Counted from the stretch's first letter, positions 1 to 9,470 are shown. The stretch: DNA of 64,000 nt from Pseudomonas sp. AKS31 (GCF_023634765.1 NZ_JAMLFX010000001.1:338524-402523); one strand, 5' to 3'. A program made the numbers and translations. Notes: generated from the sequence alone by a model not told the origin.

Positions 1-22
1 GCTCGCGAAAGCGATCTATAAG

Positions 23-1156
23 TCAGCGAAGATATTCAGCCAGGCCGCTATAGCAAGTCGCCAAGTGGTAAGGGGTCGTCGATGGCATGTCCTTGCGGCT
101 GACCTCACCCTGTTCATCCCGGCACTCATGCCAGCCGCCGGCATGCAGAAACCGCTGCTGCAATGCCTGTAACTGGCGCAGCACCACCTCTTCACTGCCC
201 TGACGCAAGGTCAGCGCGCGCAGATATTCCGCCTGCGCCCAGATCCGCTGGGTCGAGTCTCGCGGGCGTCCATTCGTTTCCAGATCGAGCATCGCCCGTA
301 CCGCACCGGATGGCTGCACCACACCGTATTGCTCGGTGAACGCAAATGCGCGATCAAGCGCCCCGTGCAGTTTCGAACCACGTAACAATGCCGATGATTC
401 GAGCAGGAAATACCATTCGAATTGATGCCCCGGCTCATACCAGTTATCCACAGCCCCGAGCGGCTTCTCCATCAACACGCCATATTGCGGATCGACGAAG
501 TGCTTGTGCATGGCTGTGCATAACTCCAGCAACGCTTTCTGCGTCTGGGCATCTTCGCGCACAGCAAGGGTGGCGAGAAATGCTTCGGCCAAGTGCATCA
601 ACGGGTTCTGCAGTGGACCGGTTTGCAGGGTGATCCAGTCGCGTTCCAGACAGGCTTCGTACAAGCCATCGCCGGTGGCAAAGCGTCGGTCGATGATTTC
701 CAGCGCCGCATTGAGCGTCGACTCGACCAGCGAATCGCCTGACTTTTCCCAATAATGCGCGCAGGCAAACAGGATGAAGGCGTGGGTGTAGAGGTCCTTG
801 CGTTGATCCAGCGGTTTGCCCAGGGCGTCGATGCTGTAGAACCAGCCGCCATGCTCGGCATCGTGGAAGTGCCGTTGCAGCGAGCGAAACAGCGCTGCTG
901 CGCGTACGTCAGCGTTATCCACAATCCCGATCAGACTGGAAAACAGATACAACTGCCGTGCGCAGGCCATCGCTCGATAGCGTTGCGGTGGCAGTGGTTG
1001 GTGTGTGGCGTCCAGCGCCTCATAAGGAAGCGCCATGTCGGCATTCCAGCCCGGGCCTTGCCAGAGCGGCACGATCACGTTGACGAAGTGCTGCTGCACA
1101 GCGCCGAACAGGGCAGTCAATTCGGGCAGGGAGGTGGAGCGAGAAGCGTGGGGCAT
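23..1156 (-). CDS. AGE family sugar epimerase/isomerase
   Basis: This 377-residue protein belongs to the N-acylglucosamine 2-epimerase (AGE) superfamily of (alpha/alpha)6-barrel enzymes that interconvert sugars such as mannose/fructose or glucosamine/mannosamine. The visible signature is EPGHQFEW around residues 242-249, where His244 fits a catalytic histidine of the family. A second conserved-looking stretch, TPYHLATCYSGLAEYL, closes the protein. Length is close to the family norm of about 400, so it appears complete. It is cytoplasmic, with no signal peptide. It stands alone and is separated from hupE by a REP palindrome. The substrate cannot be read from sequence. Confidence 0.85.
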   Translation of the reverse strand: MPHASRSTSLPELTALFGAVQQHFVNVIVPLWQGPGWNADMALPYEALDATHQPLPPQRYRAMACARQLYLFSSLIGIVDNADVRAAALFRSLQRHFHDAEHGGWFYSIDALGKPLDQRKDLYTHAFILFACAHYWEKSGDSLVESTLNAALEIIDRRFATGDGLYEACLERDWITLQTGPLQNPLMHLAEAFLATLAVREDAQTQKALLELCTAMHKHFVDPQYGVLMEKPLGAVDNWYEPGHQFEWYFLLESSALLRGSKLHGALDRAFAFTEQYGVVQPSGAVRAMLDLETNGRPRDSTQRIWAQAEYLRALTLRQGSEEVVLRQLQALQQRFLHAGGWHECRDEQGEVSRKDMPSTTPYHLATCYSGLAEYLR

Positions 1157-1240
1157 GGGCGGACGTCGTCACGGCTGAGGCGATTGCGCGACATGGTAGC
1201 AGAGCGGCAGGCTTTAGAGGTTTGGTGTCTGATCGGCCGT

Positions 1241-1333
1241 CATCGCTGGCGAGCCAGCTCCCACAAGGATATTTGGTGTTCACACAATTGTGGACTTACC
1301 CAAAAACCTGTGGGAGCTGGCTTGCCAGCGATG
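1241..1333. repeat. REP-type palindrome pair
   Basis: Two inverted arms of about 25 bases (1241-1265 and 1309-1333; core CTGGCGAGCCAGCTCCCACA) flank a short spacer. This is the layout of paired pseudomonad REP elements. It lies between the AGE epimerase gene and hupE, in an intergenic stretch with no other feature. Confidence 0.8.
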
Positions 1334-1355
1334 AGGCCGGCCCAGGCGATAGAGA

Positions 1356-1928
1356 TCAGCCTGCCAACAACCAGGCGCCAGTCACCGCCGAAGCCGCTCC
1401 TGCCAACCGCACCAATGGTGCAGCAGCTTGAGGCAGGAACCGCACCACGCCATAACCCGCCGCATGCAGTGCAGCCGTCGCGACGACGAAACCTGCCGCA
1501 TACGCCCAAGGACTGCTCATGTCCGGCAGTTCCAAGCCATGCGCCACGCCATGGAACAACGCAAACAGCGCCGTCGCCGCTACTGCCATGACCAATGGCG
1601 GACGCACCGCCAGGGCCACCGCCAGACCCAGCGCCAGTACCGACGCGGCGATCCCGCTTTCCAGCGCTGGCAACTCCAGCCCTTCAAAACCGAGCAAGCC
1701 GCCGATCAGCATGGTGCCGACAAACGTGCACGGCAGCGCCCAGCGCGCGGCGCCTTGCTGCTGCGCGGCCCACAAACCGACAGCCACCATCGCCAGCAAA
1801 TGGTCGAGACCGCCAATCGGGTGACTGATGCCGGCGACCAGACCGCTGTCGCCATGCCCAGGGTGAGCGAAGGCCAATGCTGGCGTCAGCAGCAGCGCCA
1901 CAGCGCCGAGAATACGTTTGAGTGTCAT
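1356..1928 (-). CDS. hupE: HupE/UreJ family nickel permease-like protein
   Basis: This 190-residue membrane protein is of the HupE/UreJ family, whose members sit beside urease or hydrogenase genes and are thought to move nickel. It has an N-terminal signal-like segment (about residues 1-21). This is followed by the family motif HPGHGDSGLVAGISHPIGGLD with its histidines, then about six hydrophobic segments. It is the last gene downstream of ureE-ureF-ureG on the same strand, 27 bases after ureG, so it probably shares their transcript and supplies nickel for urease maturation. The transport function is inferred from family and context. Confidence 0.88.
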   Translation of the reverse strand: MTLKRILGAVALLLTPALAFAHPGHGDSGLVAGISHPIGGLDHLLAMVAVGLWAAQQQGAARWALPCTFVGTMLIGGLLGFEGLELPALESGIAASVLALGLAVALAVRPPLVMAVAATALFALFHGVAHGLELPDMSSPWAYAAGFVVATAALHAAGYGVVRFLPQAAAPLVRLAGAASAVTGAWLLAG

Positions 1929-1955
1929 GGATAAGCTTCCTTGTTGAGCAGTGAA

Positions 1956-2570
<615 letters not shown>

Positions 2571-2582
2571 CGAGTGTTTCTC

Positions 2583-3257
2583 CTAAGAACGGAAGAGTCG
2601 GCTGTACTGGCGCTCGTGGGCCATGCACGCCAGGGACAGACCGAACGCGGCGCTGCCCATGTGTTCGGGGTTGATTCGGCTGGCGTCTTGCTGCGCTTGT
2701 TGCAGCAGCGGCAGCAGTTCGCTGGTCAGGCGCTGGGCGGCTTGCTGGCCCAGTGGCAGGGTTTTCATCAGTACGGCAAGCTGGTTTTCCAGCCAGCTCC
2801 ACAACCACGCGGCGAGGGCGTCTTGCGGGCAGATACCCCAGGCGCGCGCGGCCAGCGCCCAGCACAGGGCCAGATGCGGTTCCGGGCATTGATCGAGAAA
2901 GGCGCGGGCCGGCGCGTCGAGTTCCGGCAAACCATTGAGCAGTTGCTGCAACGAATAGCCCATCTGCCGGCTCTCCAGATGTAACTCCCGCGTCTCGCGG
3001 CTGGCGCGATGGCTTTCGCACAAGATCTGTAGCTCGGCCCATTGCTCATCCGCCGCCGCCTGACAATGTGCGAGCAGCAATGGCGCTTCGAAGCGGGCGA
3101 GGTTGAGCAGCAGCTGATCGCTGATCCAGCGCCGGGCACTGTCCGGGTTGTTCACGCGGCCGTTATCCACGGCCATTTCCAGGCCTTGCGAATAGCTGTA
3201 GCCGCCAATCGGCAATTGCGGACTGGCCAGGCGCAGCAGCGCCCAGGCCGGATTCAC
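2583..3257 (-). CDS. ureF: Urease accessory protein UreF
   Basis: UreF is an all-helical urease maturation factor that bridges the UreD-urease complex and UreG. The 224 residues show the family opening, LLRLASPQLPIGGYSYSQG, near the N terminus. The probable start is a GTG that overlaps the ureE stop codon (GTGA), which indicates translational coupling. It is followed closely by ureG. Confidence 0.96.
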   Translation of the reverse strand: MNPAWALLRLASPQLPIGGYSYSQGLEMAVDNGRVNNPDSARRWISDQLLLNLARFEAPLLLAHCQAAADEQWAELQILCESHRASRETRELHLESRQMGYSLQQLLNGLPELDAPARAFLDQCPEPHLALCWALAARAWGICPQDALAAWLWSWLENQLAVLMKTLPLGQQAAQRLTSELLPLLQQAQQDASRINPEHMGSAAFGLSLACMAHERQYSRLFRS

Positions 3258-3754
3258 AGGCGTACGCCGAACTGATGGAGTTTCGGCGCGTAGTTGAAGT
3301 CTTCCTCGCCGTGGCGTGAATGGTGATGGCCGCCGCCATAGGCGCCGTGTTCCGGCTGGAACGGCGCTTCTACGGCTTCGACTTGAGCGCCGAGTTGTTC
3401 GAGCATGGCCTTGAGCACGTAATCGTCGAGCAGGCGCAGCCAGCCATCGCCGACTTGCAGGGCAACGTGGCGGTTACCCAAGTGATAAGCGGCGCGGGTC
3501 AGTTCGAAGGCATTGGCGCAAGTGACGTGCAGCAGTTGCTCGGGGCGGGCGCAGACACGGACGATGCGGCCGTCTTCAGCCTGTAGGCATTCGCCGTCAT
3601 ACAGCGGCGACTGACCGCGCTCCAAAAACAACCCGACGTCTTCGCCCTCGGCACTGAAACAGCGCAAACGGCTTTTGCTCCGTGCTTCGAAGGTCAGGTG
3701 CAACTCGGCGGCCCAGACGGGTTGAGGGTCGATTCTGCGGTGAATCACCAGCAT
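3254..3754 (-). CDS. ureE: Urease accessory protein UreE (nickel chaperone)
   Basis: UreE delivers nickel to the urease maturation complex. I place the start at the ATG at 3754 (MLVIHRRIDP), giving 166 residues. The frame stays open upstream but that extension would run through the promoter region and has no UreE similarity. The C terminus carries the expected metal-binding tail with HGAYGGGHHHSRHGEED. It is the first gene of ureEFG-hupE. A sigma-54 type promoter lies about 40 bases upstream of the start, which suggests nitrogen-regulated expression. These genes are about 15 kb from ureABC, an arrangement I also recall in P. aeruginosa. Confidence 0.95.
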   Translation of the reverse strand: MLVIHRRIDPQPVWAAELHLTFEARSKSRLRCFSAEGEDVGLFLERGQSPLYDGECLQAEDGRIVRVCARPEQLLHVTCANAFELTRAAYHLGNRHVALQVGDGWLRLLDDYVLKAMLEQLGAQVEAVEAPFQPEHGAYGGGHHHSRHGEEDFNYAPKLHQFGVRL

Positions 3755-3791
3755 CGGAAAGCTTCCAGCTATGGACAATACTCTGGCTAGA

Positions 3792-3806
3792 GCAAGGGCC
3801 TTGCCA
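3792..3806 (-). promoter_or_regulatory. Probable sigma-54 promoter of ureEFG-hupE
   Basis: The minus strand reads TGGCAAGGCCCTTGC, with GG and GC separated by exactly 10 bases as in the -24/-12 consensus TGGCAC-N5-TTGC. It ends about 38 bases before the chosen ureE ATG, leaving room for a short leader. One base in the -24 element deviates from consensus. Confidence 0.7.
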
Positions 3807-3878
3807 ATCGGACGGGATGTAGGAAATCCCTGTCGGAGCGTAGCGGATGTTTCAAGATGTTGCGGGATTTTGGAATGT

Positions 3879-3910
3879 TTTGGTGCATGAAGGTTTTTAC
3901 ATGCACCAAA
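3879..3910. promoter_or_regulatory. 11-bp dyad upstream of ureE, possible enhancer site
   Basis: TTTGGTGCATG (3879-3889) and CATGCACCAAA (3900-3910) are perfect inverted arms around a 10-base spacer. The site is roughly 100 bases upstream of the predicted sigma-54 start point, where an enhancer-binding protein would act. The half-sites TGGTGC/GCACCA resemble NtrC half-sites but in the opposite relative orientation to the classic TGCACC-N5-GGTGCA, so the binding protein is uncertain. Confidence 0.5.
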
Positions 3911-3934
3911 TGGAGGCTGATGCGCCGAACCAAA

Positions 3935-4024
3935 TGTGGGAGCGAGCCTGCTCGCGAATGCGCTGGGGGCAGTGATGTAGATGTTGGCTGACACGACGCC
4001 TTCGCGAGCAGGCTCGCTCCCACA
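3935..4024. repeat. REP-type palindrome pair
   Basis: Inverted arms of about 24 bases (3935-3959 and 4001-4024; core GAGCCTGCTCGCGAA) form a REP pair. It sits between the ureE regulatory region and the end of the TetR regulator gene. The same family occurs at 18088-18152. Confidence 0.8.
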
Positions 4025-4057
4025 GGGGGAATTTGTTGTGTCAGTAATAAGGGGGAG

Positions 4058-4690
4058 TTACTCGGTACTGCCCAGCCCTTGCCAGTGCTTGAGGCCGATG
4101 AAGATGAAGCGCAGTTGCTGGGTGATCTTTGCCTGTGGCGTCAGATGTTCCGGCAGGGCTTCGGCCGGCGGGTCGATGATGTCGGGGAGGGTAGCGAACA
4201 CCGATTTGACGATCAGGTCGGCAATTACACTCAGGCCGGCGGCGTCCAGATGCTGAAGCTTGGGCATCATTGTCAGGTCGGCCGCCAGGTCGGAACTGAT
4301 GTTCTCGCGCAACCGGCCAATTGCCTGACGCACCGGCAGCGAACCGCCGTACTGTTCACGGGCGAGAAACAGGAATTGCGAGCGATTGGCGCTGACCACG
4401 TCAAGGAAGATCCGCACCGAAGCATCGATGATGCCGCCCATGACGAATTCGTTGTGCCGCACCAAACGGATGGTTTCACGAAAGGTCTGGCCGACTTCAC
4501 TGACCAGCACCAGGCCCAGCTCATCCATATCGGCAAAATGCCGGTAGAAACCGGTGGGCACGATCCCGGCGGTTTTGGTCACTTCGCGCAGGCTCAGGCT
4601 GCCGAATCCTCGGCCGCTTTCCATGAGGTGGCGGGCAGCGTCCATCAAGGCGTTGCGGGTCTGTTGTTTCTGTTCGGCGCGGGGCAGCAT
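4058..4690 (-). CDS. desT: TetR family regulator, DesT-like
   Basis: This TetR-family repressor has about 210 residues when started at the ATG at 4690 (MLPRAEQKQQTRNALMDAA). The open frame extends 31 codons further upstream without family resemblance. The N-terminal helix-turn-helix includes LSLREVTKTAGIVPTGFYRHF. The ligand domain contains FLFLAREQYGGS. From memory the sequence resembles P. aeruginosa DesT, an acyl-CoA-responsive regulator of unsaturated fatty acid synthesis, which also sits next to ureE. The desaturase genes desB/desC that DesT controls are not adjacent here, so the symbol is tentative. Confidence 0.65.
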   Translation of the reverse strand: MLPRAEQKQQTRNALMDAARHLMESGRGFGSLSLREVTKTAGIVPTGFYRHFADMDELGLVLVSEVGQTFRETIRLVRHNEFVMGGIIDASVRIFLDVVSANRSQFLFLAREQYGGSLPVRQAIGRLRENISSDLAADLTMMPKLQHLDAAGLSVIADLIVKSVFATLPDIIDPPAEALPEHLTPQAKITQQLRFIFIGLKHWQGLGSTE

Positions 4691-4797
4691 CGCAGGGTGT
4701 GTTCTTTGGCAGGACAAGCGCCGCACTCTAGCAAATCGGCTTTGTCGGCGTCGAACGGGAGGACATGTAGCGAAGGATTTCACCAGCCAGGAAAGTC

Positions 4798-4828
4798 AAA
4801 AGCCCAATCCGGTGATTGGGCTTTTTTT
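4798..4828 (-). terminator. Rho-independent terminator
   Basis: AAGCCCAAT and ATTGGGCTT form a stem around a short CCGGTG loop. A run of T follows on the plus strand and a shorter run on the minus strand. It lies just beyond the stop codon of the 14-residue repeat protein gene and can serve that minus-strand gene. Confidence 0.75.
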
Positions 4829-4844
4829 CGCGGCCGCCATGGGC

Positions 4845-5312
4845 TTAGCTCAGGGCGCTGTTGCGTTCGATCACACGGTCACCACCACCTTCGGCGAGTG
4901 CTTGACCCAGTGGGGTTTTGTCGAAGCCGTCGTCAGCCAGGGTCTGGCCTTGTGGAGTGCGCTCGCTACCGTCGGAAGCCAGGGTCTGGCCTTGTGGGGT
5001 GCGCTCGCTACCGTCGGAAGCCAGGGTCTGGCCTTGTGGGGTGCGCTCGCTGCCGTCGGATGCCAGAGTCTGACCTTGTGGGGTCTTGTCGTAGCCGTCC
5101 TGAACCAGACCTTTCTCTTCCAGACGATCACGGCCGCCTTCAGCCAGGGTCTGGCCTTGTGGGGTACGGTCCGAACCATCAGCTGCTACGGTCTGGCTGA
5201 ACACCGAGTGGCTGTCTTTTACTTGCGGAGTAGCCTGATCGGCAGCGGGCAGGGCGAAAGCAGTGCTGGCTAGCATCGACAGGGTAAGGCTGAGCAGTAA
5301 TTGGCGTTTCAT
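4845..5312 (-). CDS. Exported protein of tandem 14-residue repeats, function unknown
   Basis: The 155-residue product begins with a clear signal peptide (KRQLLLSLTLSMLASTAFA, cleavage near residue 20). The rest is almost entirely repeats of about 14 residues with the pattern DGx(D/E)(R/K)TPxGQxLA. About eight units are visible: three central ones are identical in protein (ASDGSERTPQGQTL), while the outer ones diverge. The DNA repeat unit is 42 bases. The mature protein is polar, charged and probably disordered, and is likely periplasmic or secreted. It is monocistronic with its own terminator. I do not recognise a function. Confidence 0.8.
   Translation of the reverse strand: MKRQLLLSLTLSMLASTAFALPAADQATPQVKDSHSVFSQTVAADGSDRTPQGQTLAEGGRDRLEEKGLVQDGYDKTPQGQTLASDGSERTPQGQTLASDGSERTPQGQTLASDGSERTPQGQTLADDGFDKTPLGQALAEGGGDRVIERNSALS
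4937..5168. repeat. 42-bp in-frame tandem repeats inside the exported protein gene
   Basis: The unit beginning AGCCAGGGTCTGGCCTTGTG recurs every 42 bases. The middle copies are nearly identical and the flanking copies diverged. The period is a multiple of three, so copy-number change keeps the frame. Confidence 0.85.
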
Positions 5313-5697
5313 GATGGGTTGCTCCTAGGGAGGGCGATAAAGTGGGTACGAGGGCAATGCTACTCTCGATAAGTCGATATAAAAGTTCATAAACGCAATG
5401 GTAATAATCAACAGAATTGATTGTTCTGCCCGGAGGCTCTAGATCGGGCCTTTGCGGGCGACGGTTTTGCACCGAGGTGGGTATTTCCGACTCACTCGCG
5501 CCTCGCAAAAGTGCGGGTCGCGGTAACACTGTTCGACTGATTGGTCAGATTTCGCGCGACTTTTTACGCGCCAATCGGCCTTTCGATTAAACCTGCGGCT
5601 GGTTTGCCAGTCGTAGATTTCATAGGGGCCGCTTTGGCCCGCCGTTTCAGCCGTACGCCGCAGTCTTTGCGTGCGGTCGTGATCAGGAGCTTTGTGC
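5313..5697. other. Intergenic region without a recognised gene
   Basis: These 385 bases separate the repeat-protein gene from the AsmA-family gene, which diverge. I find no convincing gene. The AT-richer part (about 5375-5415) is where the promoter of the repeat-protein gene would be expected. A ribosome binding site (AGGAGC) occurs just before the plus-strand start at 5698. Confidence 0.5.
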
Positions 5698-7773
5698 ATG
5701 ACGCGCACTGGAAAAATCTTCAGCTGGACCTTTGCCATTCTCGTGCTGCTACTGGCCGTGCTGGTGTTGATCATCGTGTTCTTCGACTGGAACCGGATCA
5801 AACCGCCGCTCAACGCCAAAGTCTCGGAAGAACTGCACCGACCGTTTGCCATCAACGGCAACCTTGCGGTGATCTGGCAGCGCGAGCCGGACGAGGGCGG
5901 CTGGCGTTCCTGGGTGCCGTGGCCGCACGTGGTCGCTGAGGATTTGAGCCTGGGCAACCCGGACTGGTCAAAGAAGCCGCAGATGGTCACGCTCAAACGC
6001 GTTGAGCTGCGCATTTCGCCGTTGGCGCTGCTGGCGCAACGGGTGGTGATCCCGCGCATCGATCTGACCGAACCCAATGCCGAGTTGCAACGTTTGGCCG
6101 ATGGTCGAGCGAACTGGGTATTCAAGTTCGATCCGAAGGATCCCAACGCCGAGCCGTCGAATTGGGTCGTCGACATCGGCGCCATCGGTTTCGACAAGGG
6201 CCACGTCACCCTCGACGATCAAACGCTCAAAACCAATCTGGATGTGCTGATTGATCCGTTGGGTAAACCGATTCCGTATAGCGACATCGTGGGTGCCAAA
6301 GCGGCGAAGACTGCCCAGGACAAGGGCGGTGCACCGCAGGATTACGCGTTTGCCTTGAAGGTCAAAGGCCAATACCACGGCCAGAAACTGACCGGCCAAG
6401 GCAAGATCGGTGGGCTGCTCGCCTTGCAGGATGCGCGCAAGCCATTCCCGCTGCAGGCCCAGGCGAAGATCGGCGATACCAGCATCGAACTGGCCGGCAC
6501 GCTGACCGATCCCCTCAACCTCGGCGCCCTCGATCTGCGCCTGAAACTCGCCGGTGCCAGCCTCGGCAATCTTTACCCGCTGACTGGCGTGACCCTGCCG
6601 GACACCCCACCGTACTCCACCGACGGCCATTTGATCGCCAAGCTGCACGACGAGGCCGGGGCGAAATTTACCTATGAGCAGTTCAACGGCAAGATCGGCA
6701 GCAGCGACATCCATGGCGACCTGACCTACGTCGCCAGCCAGCCACGGCCGAAACTCAGCGGCGCGTTGCTCTCCAATCAACTGTTGTTCGCTGACCTCGC
6801 ACCGCTGATCGGCGCCGACTCCAATGACAAGCAAAAGGCGCGCGGTGGCGAGAGCAAACAACCGGCCGATAAAGTGCTGCCGGTGGAAGAGTTCAAGACT
6901 GACCGCTGGCGCGCGATGGATGCCGACGTCGAGTTCACCGGCAAGCGCATTGTCCATAGCGAGAAACTGCCGTTCAATGACCTCTATACCCACCTGAAAC
7001 TCGACGACGGCGAACTGAGCCTTGAGCCACTGCGCTTCGGCGTCGCTGGCGGCAATCTTGATGCACAGATTCGCCTCAACGGTCGCACCGAGCCACTGGA
7101 AGGCCGGGCGAAACTGACTGCGCGCAGGTTCAAACTCAAAGAGCTGTTCCCGACTTTCGAACCGATGAAGACCAGTTTTGGTGAGCTGAATGGCGACGCC
7201 GATATCACTGGTCGCGGCAACTCGGTGGCCAAGCTGCTGGGCGGCGCCAACGGCAAATTGAAGATGTTGATCAACGACGGCGCGATCAGCCGTGAGCTGA
7301 TGGAACTGGCCGGGCTCAACGTCGGCAACTATGTGGTCGGCAAGATCTTTGGCGACAAGGAAGTGAAGATCAACTGTGCGGCAGCGGACTTCGACATCAA
7401 GACCGGTCTGGCGACCACGCAGTTGTTTGTCTTCGATACCGAGAACGCGATCATCTATATCGACGGCACGGCGAACATGGCCACCGAGCAGCTCGATCTG
7501 ACCGTGACCCCGGAATCCAAGGGCTGGCGGTTGATTTCCCTGCGTTCGCCGCTGTATGTACGCGGCAAGTTCATCAAGCCGGATGCCGGCGTGAAGGCTG
7601 TGCCGCTGATGTTGCGCGGGGCGGGGATGGTTGCGCTGGGTGTGATCGCCGCGCCGGCGGCAGGGCTGTTGGCGCTGGTGGCGCCGAGTGGTGGCGAGCC
7701 GAATCAGTGTGCGCCGTTGCTGGAGCAAATGAAGGCGGGCAAGGCGCCCGTTACCGTAAAACCCACTAAATAA
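5698..7773 (+). CDS. AsmA family protein
   Basis: This 691-residue protein has one N-terminal transmembrane anchor (about residues 7-28). A long beta-rich periplasmic part follows, typical of the AsmA family, whose members are implicated in envelope lipid transport and outer membrane integrity. AsmA_N-like features include VTLKRVELRISPLALLA, and the C-terminal part has the family stretch ending in YVRGKFIKPDAGVKAVPLML. The start is the ATG at 5698, preceded by AGGAGC. It is a single gene, with a REP pair directly after the stop. Confidence 0.88.
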   Translation: MTRTGKIFSWTFAILVLLLAVLVLIIVFFDWNRIKPPLNAKVSEELHRPFAINGNLAVIWQREPDEGGWRSWVPWPHVVAEDLSLGNPDWSKKPQMVTLKRVELRISPLALLAQRVVIPRIDLTEPNAELQRLADGRANWVFKFDPKDPNAEPSNWVVDIGAIGFDKGHVTLDDQTLKTNLDVLIDPLGKPIPYSDIVGAKAAKTAQDKGGAPQDYAFALKVKGQYHGQKLTGQGKIGGLLALQDARKPFPLQAQAKIGDTSIELAGTLTDPLNLGALDLRLKLAGASLGNLYPLTGVTLPDTPPYSTDGHLIAKLHDEAGAKFTYEQFNGKIGSSDIHGDLTYVASQPRPKLSGALLSNQLLFADLAPLIGADSNDKQKARGGESKQPADKVLPVEEFKTDRWRAMDADVEFTGKRIVHSEKLPFNDLYTHLKLDDGELSLEPLRFGVAGGNLDAQIRLNGRTEPLEGRAKLTARRFKLKELFPTFEPMKTSFGELNGDADITGRGNSVAKLLGGANGKLKMLINDGAISRELMELAGLNVGNYVVGKIFGDKEVKINCAAADFDIKTGLATTQLFVFDTENAIIYIDGTANMATEQLDLTVTPESKGWRLISLRSPLYVRGKFIKPDAGVKAVPLMLRGAGMVALGVIAAPAAGLLALVAPSGGEPNQCAPLLEQMKAGKAPVTVKPTK

Positions 7774-7779
7774 GAGCCA

Positions 7780-7860
7780 GATCAAAAGATCGCAGCCTTC
7801 GGCCGCTCCTACCTTGGAATGCATTTCCATGTAGGAGCGGCCGAAGGCTGCGATCTTTTT
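7780..7860. repeat. REP pair of the GATCGCAGCCTTCGG family
   Basis: Arms AGATCGCAGCCTTCGGCCGC and its reverse complement flank about 20 bases just after the AsmA-family stop codon. The strong hairpin could also help terminate or protect that transcript. Copies of the same family occur near 11508, 24988, 36785 and 61125. Confidence 0.88.
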
Positions 7861-7902
7861 GCTTCTGTTGCGGCCCCTTCGCGAGCAGGCGGTTTGAATG
7901 TT

Positions 7903-8436
7903 TTACAGGTCGTTCAGGATGTCAGCCATGTCATCGGCATGCTCTTCTTCCTGCGCCAGAATATCTTCGAAGATACGCCGCGTAGTCGGGTCTTTCTCGC
8001 CGATGTACTGGATGATTTCGCGATAGCTGTCGATGGCGATCCGCTCGGCAACGAGGTCTTCGTAGACCATCTCTTTGAGGGTGTTGCCGGCCACGTATTG
8101 CGCGTGGGACATCTTCGACAGCATGTCGGGGTTGAACTCGGGCTCGCCACCCAACTGCACAATGCGCTCGGCCAGACGGTCAGCGTGCTGGGCTTCCTGG
8201 GTGGCGTGCTCGAGAAACTCTTCAGCCGCCACATGGGCTTTCACACCATTGGCCATGAAATAGTGGCGCTTGTAGCGCAGCACGCAGACCAGTTCAGTGG
8301 CCAGCGATTCATTAAGCAAGCGCAGCACCTCTTCACGGTCGGCGCTGTAGCCCTCGGTGACGGCGCCGTTTTCGACGTGTTGGCGCGCACGTTCGCGCAA
8401 GGTTTGAACATCTGACAGATGCAGGTCGTCGCTCAT
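7903..8436 (-). CDS. Ferritin-like (bacterioferritin-type) protein
   Basis: The 177 residues form a four-helix ferritin-like protein of the Bfr/Dps-like class. Metal-ligand style motifs lie in successive helices: LNESLATELVCVLRYKRHYF, the EEFLEHATQEAQHADRLAE region, the DLVAERIAIDSYREI segment and ILAQEEEHADDM. It probably oxidises and stores iron or protects DNA against iron and peroxide. It lacks a signal peptide, so it is cytoplasmic. It is transcribed alone, with an RBS (GGAGA) just before its ATG. Confidence 0.85.
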   Translation of the reverse strand: MSDDLHLSDVQTLRERARQHVENGAVTEGYSADREEVLRLLNESLATELVCVLRYKRHYFMANGVKAHVAAEEFLEHATQEAQHADRLAERIVQLGGEPEFNPDMLSKMSHAQYVAGNTLKEMVYEDLVAERIAIDSYREIIQYIGEKDPTTRRIFEDILAQEEEHADDMADILNDL

Positions 8437-8534
8437 TTCGATCTCCTGGAGGCTAATCCGATTGTCGCCACGTTCTGCGGACGCGGTCGCTACCTAAGCT
8501 GTGAGTCATGAGCGTTGCAAAAAGTTTTATCGGT

Positions 8535-9470
8535 TTACGCAACCCCTGTCGGAGCCGCCGAAGGCTGCGATCTTGGCGCCAGCCCGGACAAAACTGCCTC
8601 CTCGCGCAACCAGGCAAAAAATGCCCGCACCGGCGGATGCCGCTCGCGCCCCGGCACACACAACGCGCTGTACCCGGCACCATCGACCTGAACCTGGCCC
8701 ATGAACGGCACCAGCAAACCACTGGCGACACTCTCCGACACCAGAATATTGCTCGCCAGCACCAGCCCTTGCCCGGCGATCGCTGCTTGCAGGGCGTAAT
8801 GCTCCTCATCGTATTCGCGCATGGCCGGTGGCTGATTCAACCAGTTTGCGCCGGCCTTGGCGCACCAGGCTTCCCAGCCATGGGCATACAGTTTCGAGTT
8901 GTGCCAGCGCACGCTGATTAACGTTGGCGTGCGCCGCGCCGCCAGCGCCACTTGCTCGGGCGAGCCGTACACGCCGAACGATTCATCGAACAGGCACAGG
9001 CCATACAGGTTCGGGTAATCGTCGAGGCTATAGCGCAAAACCAGATCGACACTGGCGTCCTGATGCAGATCGATGACTTCGCAGTGGGTATCGAGGCGCA
9101 CGTTGATGTTCGGATGTTGCGCGTAAAAGCGCCCGAGACGCGGCACCAGCCAAAGCGCAGCGAATGCTGCGGTGGTCGACAGCGTCAACGTGCTGCCGCT
9201 GCGTTGCGGGCGCAGGGTGTCGACGCTTTGCGCCACCTCCAGCAATGCGCCGTGCAGGCTGCGAAACAGGCGTTCGCCGCCCTCGGTCAGGCGCACCTGG
9301 CGCGGCAGGCGTTCAAACAACGCGACACCGAGCCAGTCTTCCAGCGAACGGATCTGATGAGAAATCGCGGTGGGCGTGACCGACAGCTCTTCGGCGGCAG
9401 CCTTGAAACTCAGCAATCGTGATGCCGATTCAAAGGCGCGCAGGGCGGTCAGGGGTAGCGAGGCGAACAT
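8535..9470 (-). CDS. LysR family transcriptional regulator (GcvA-like)
   Basis: This LysR-type regulator has 311 residues from the ATG at 9470 ([16 protein letters not shown]). The N-terminal winged helix-turn-helix includes [20 protein letters not shown], followed by [18 protein letters not shown], typical of the GcvA branch. The rest is a periplasmic-binding-like effector domain. It is transcribed away from the azoreductase gene, which begins about 120 bases on, so that gene is its most likely target. The effector is unknown. Confidence 0.9.
   Translation of the reverse strand: MFASLPLTALRAFESASRLLSFKAAAEELSVTPTAISHQIRSLEDWLGVALFERLPRQVRLTEGGERLFRSLHGALLEVAQSVDTLRPQRSGSTLTLSTTAAFAALWLVPRLGRFYAQHPNINVRLDTHCEVIDLHQDASVDLVLRYSLDDYPNLYGLCLFDESFGVYGSPEQVALAARRTPTLISVRWHNSKLYAHGWEAWCAKAGANWLNQPPAMREYDEEHYALQAAIAGQGLVLASNILVSESVASGLLVPFMGQVQVDGAGYSALCVPGRERHPPVRAFFAWLREEAVLSGLAPRSQPSAAPTGVA

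Noticed and set aside
3755..3994. An 80-residue N-terminal extension of UreE
   Set aside because: It overlaps the sigma-54 promoter, the dyad and a REP arm, and UreE proteins start at the MLVIHRR-type sequence.
4937..5168. A CRISPR-like array, because of the regular 42-bp repeats
   Set aside because: There are no unique spacers, the repeats are contiguous and in frame with a signal-peptide protein, and no cas genes are present.
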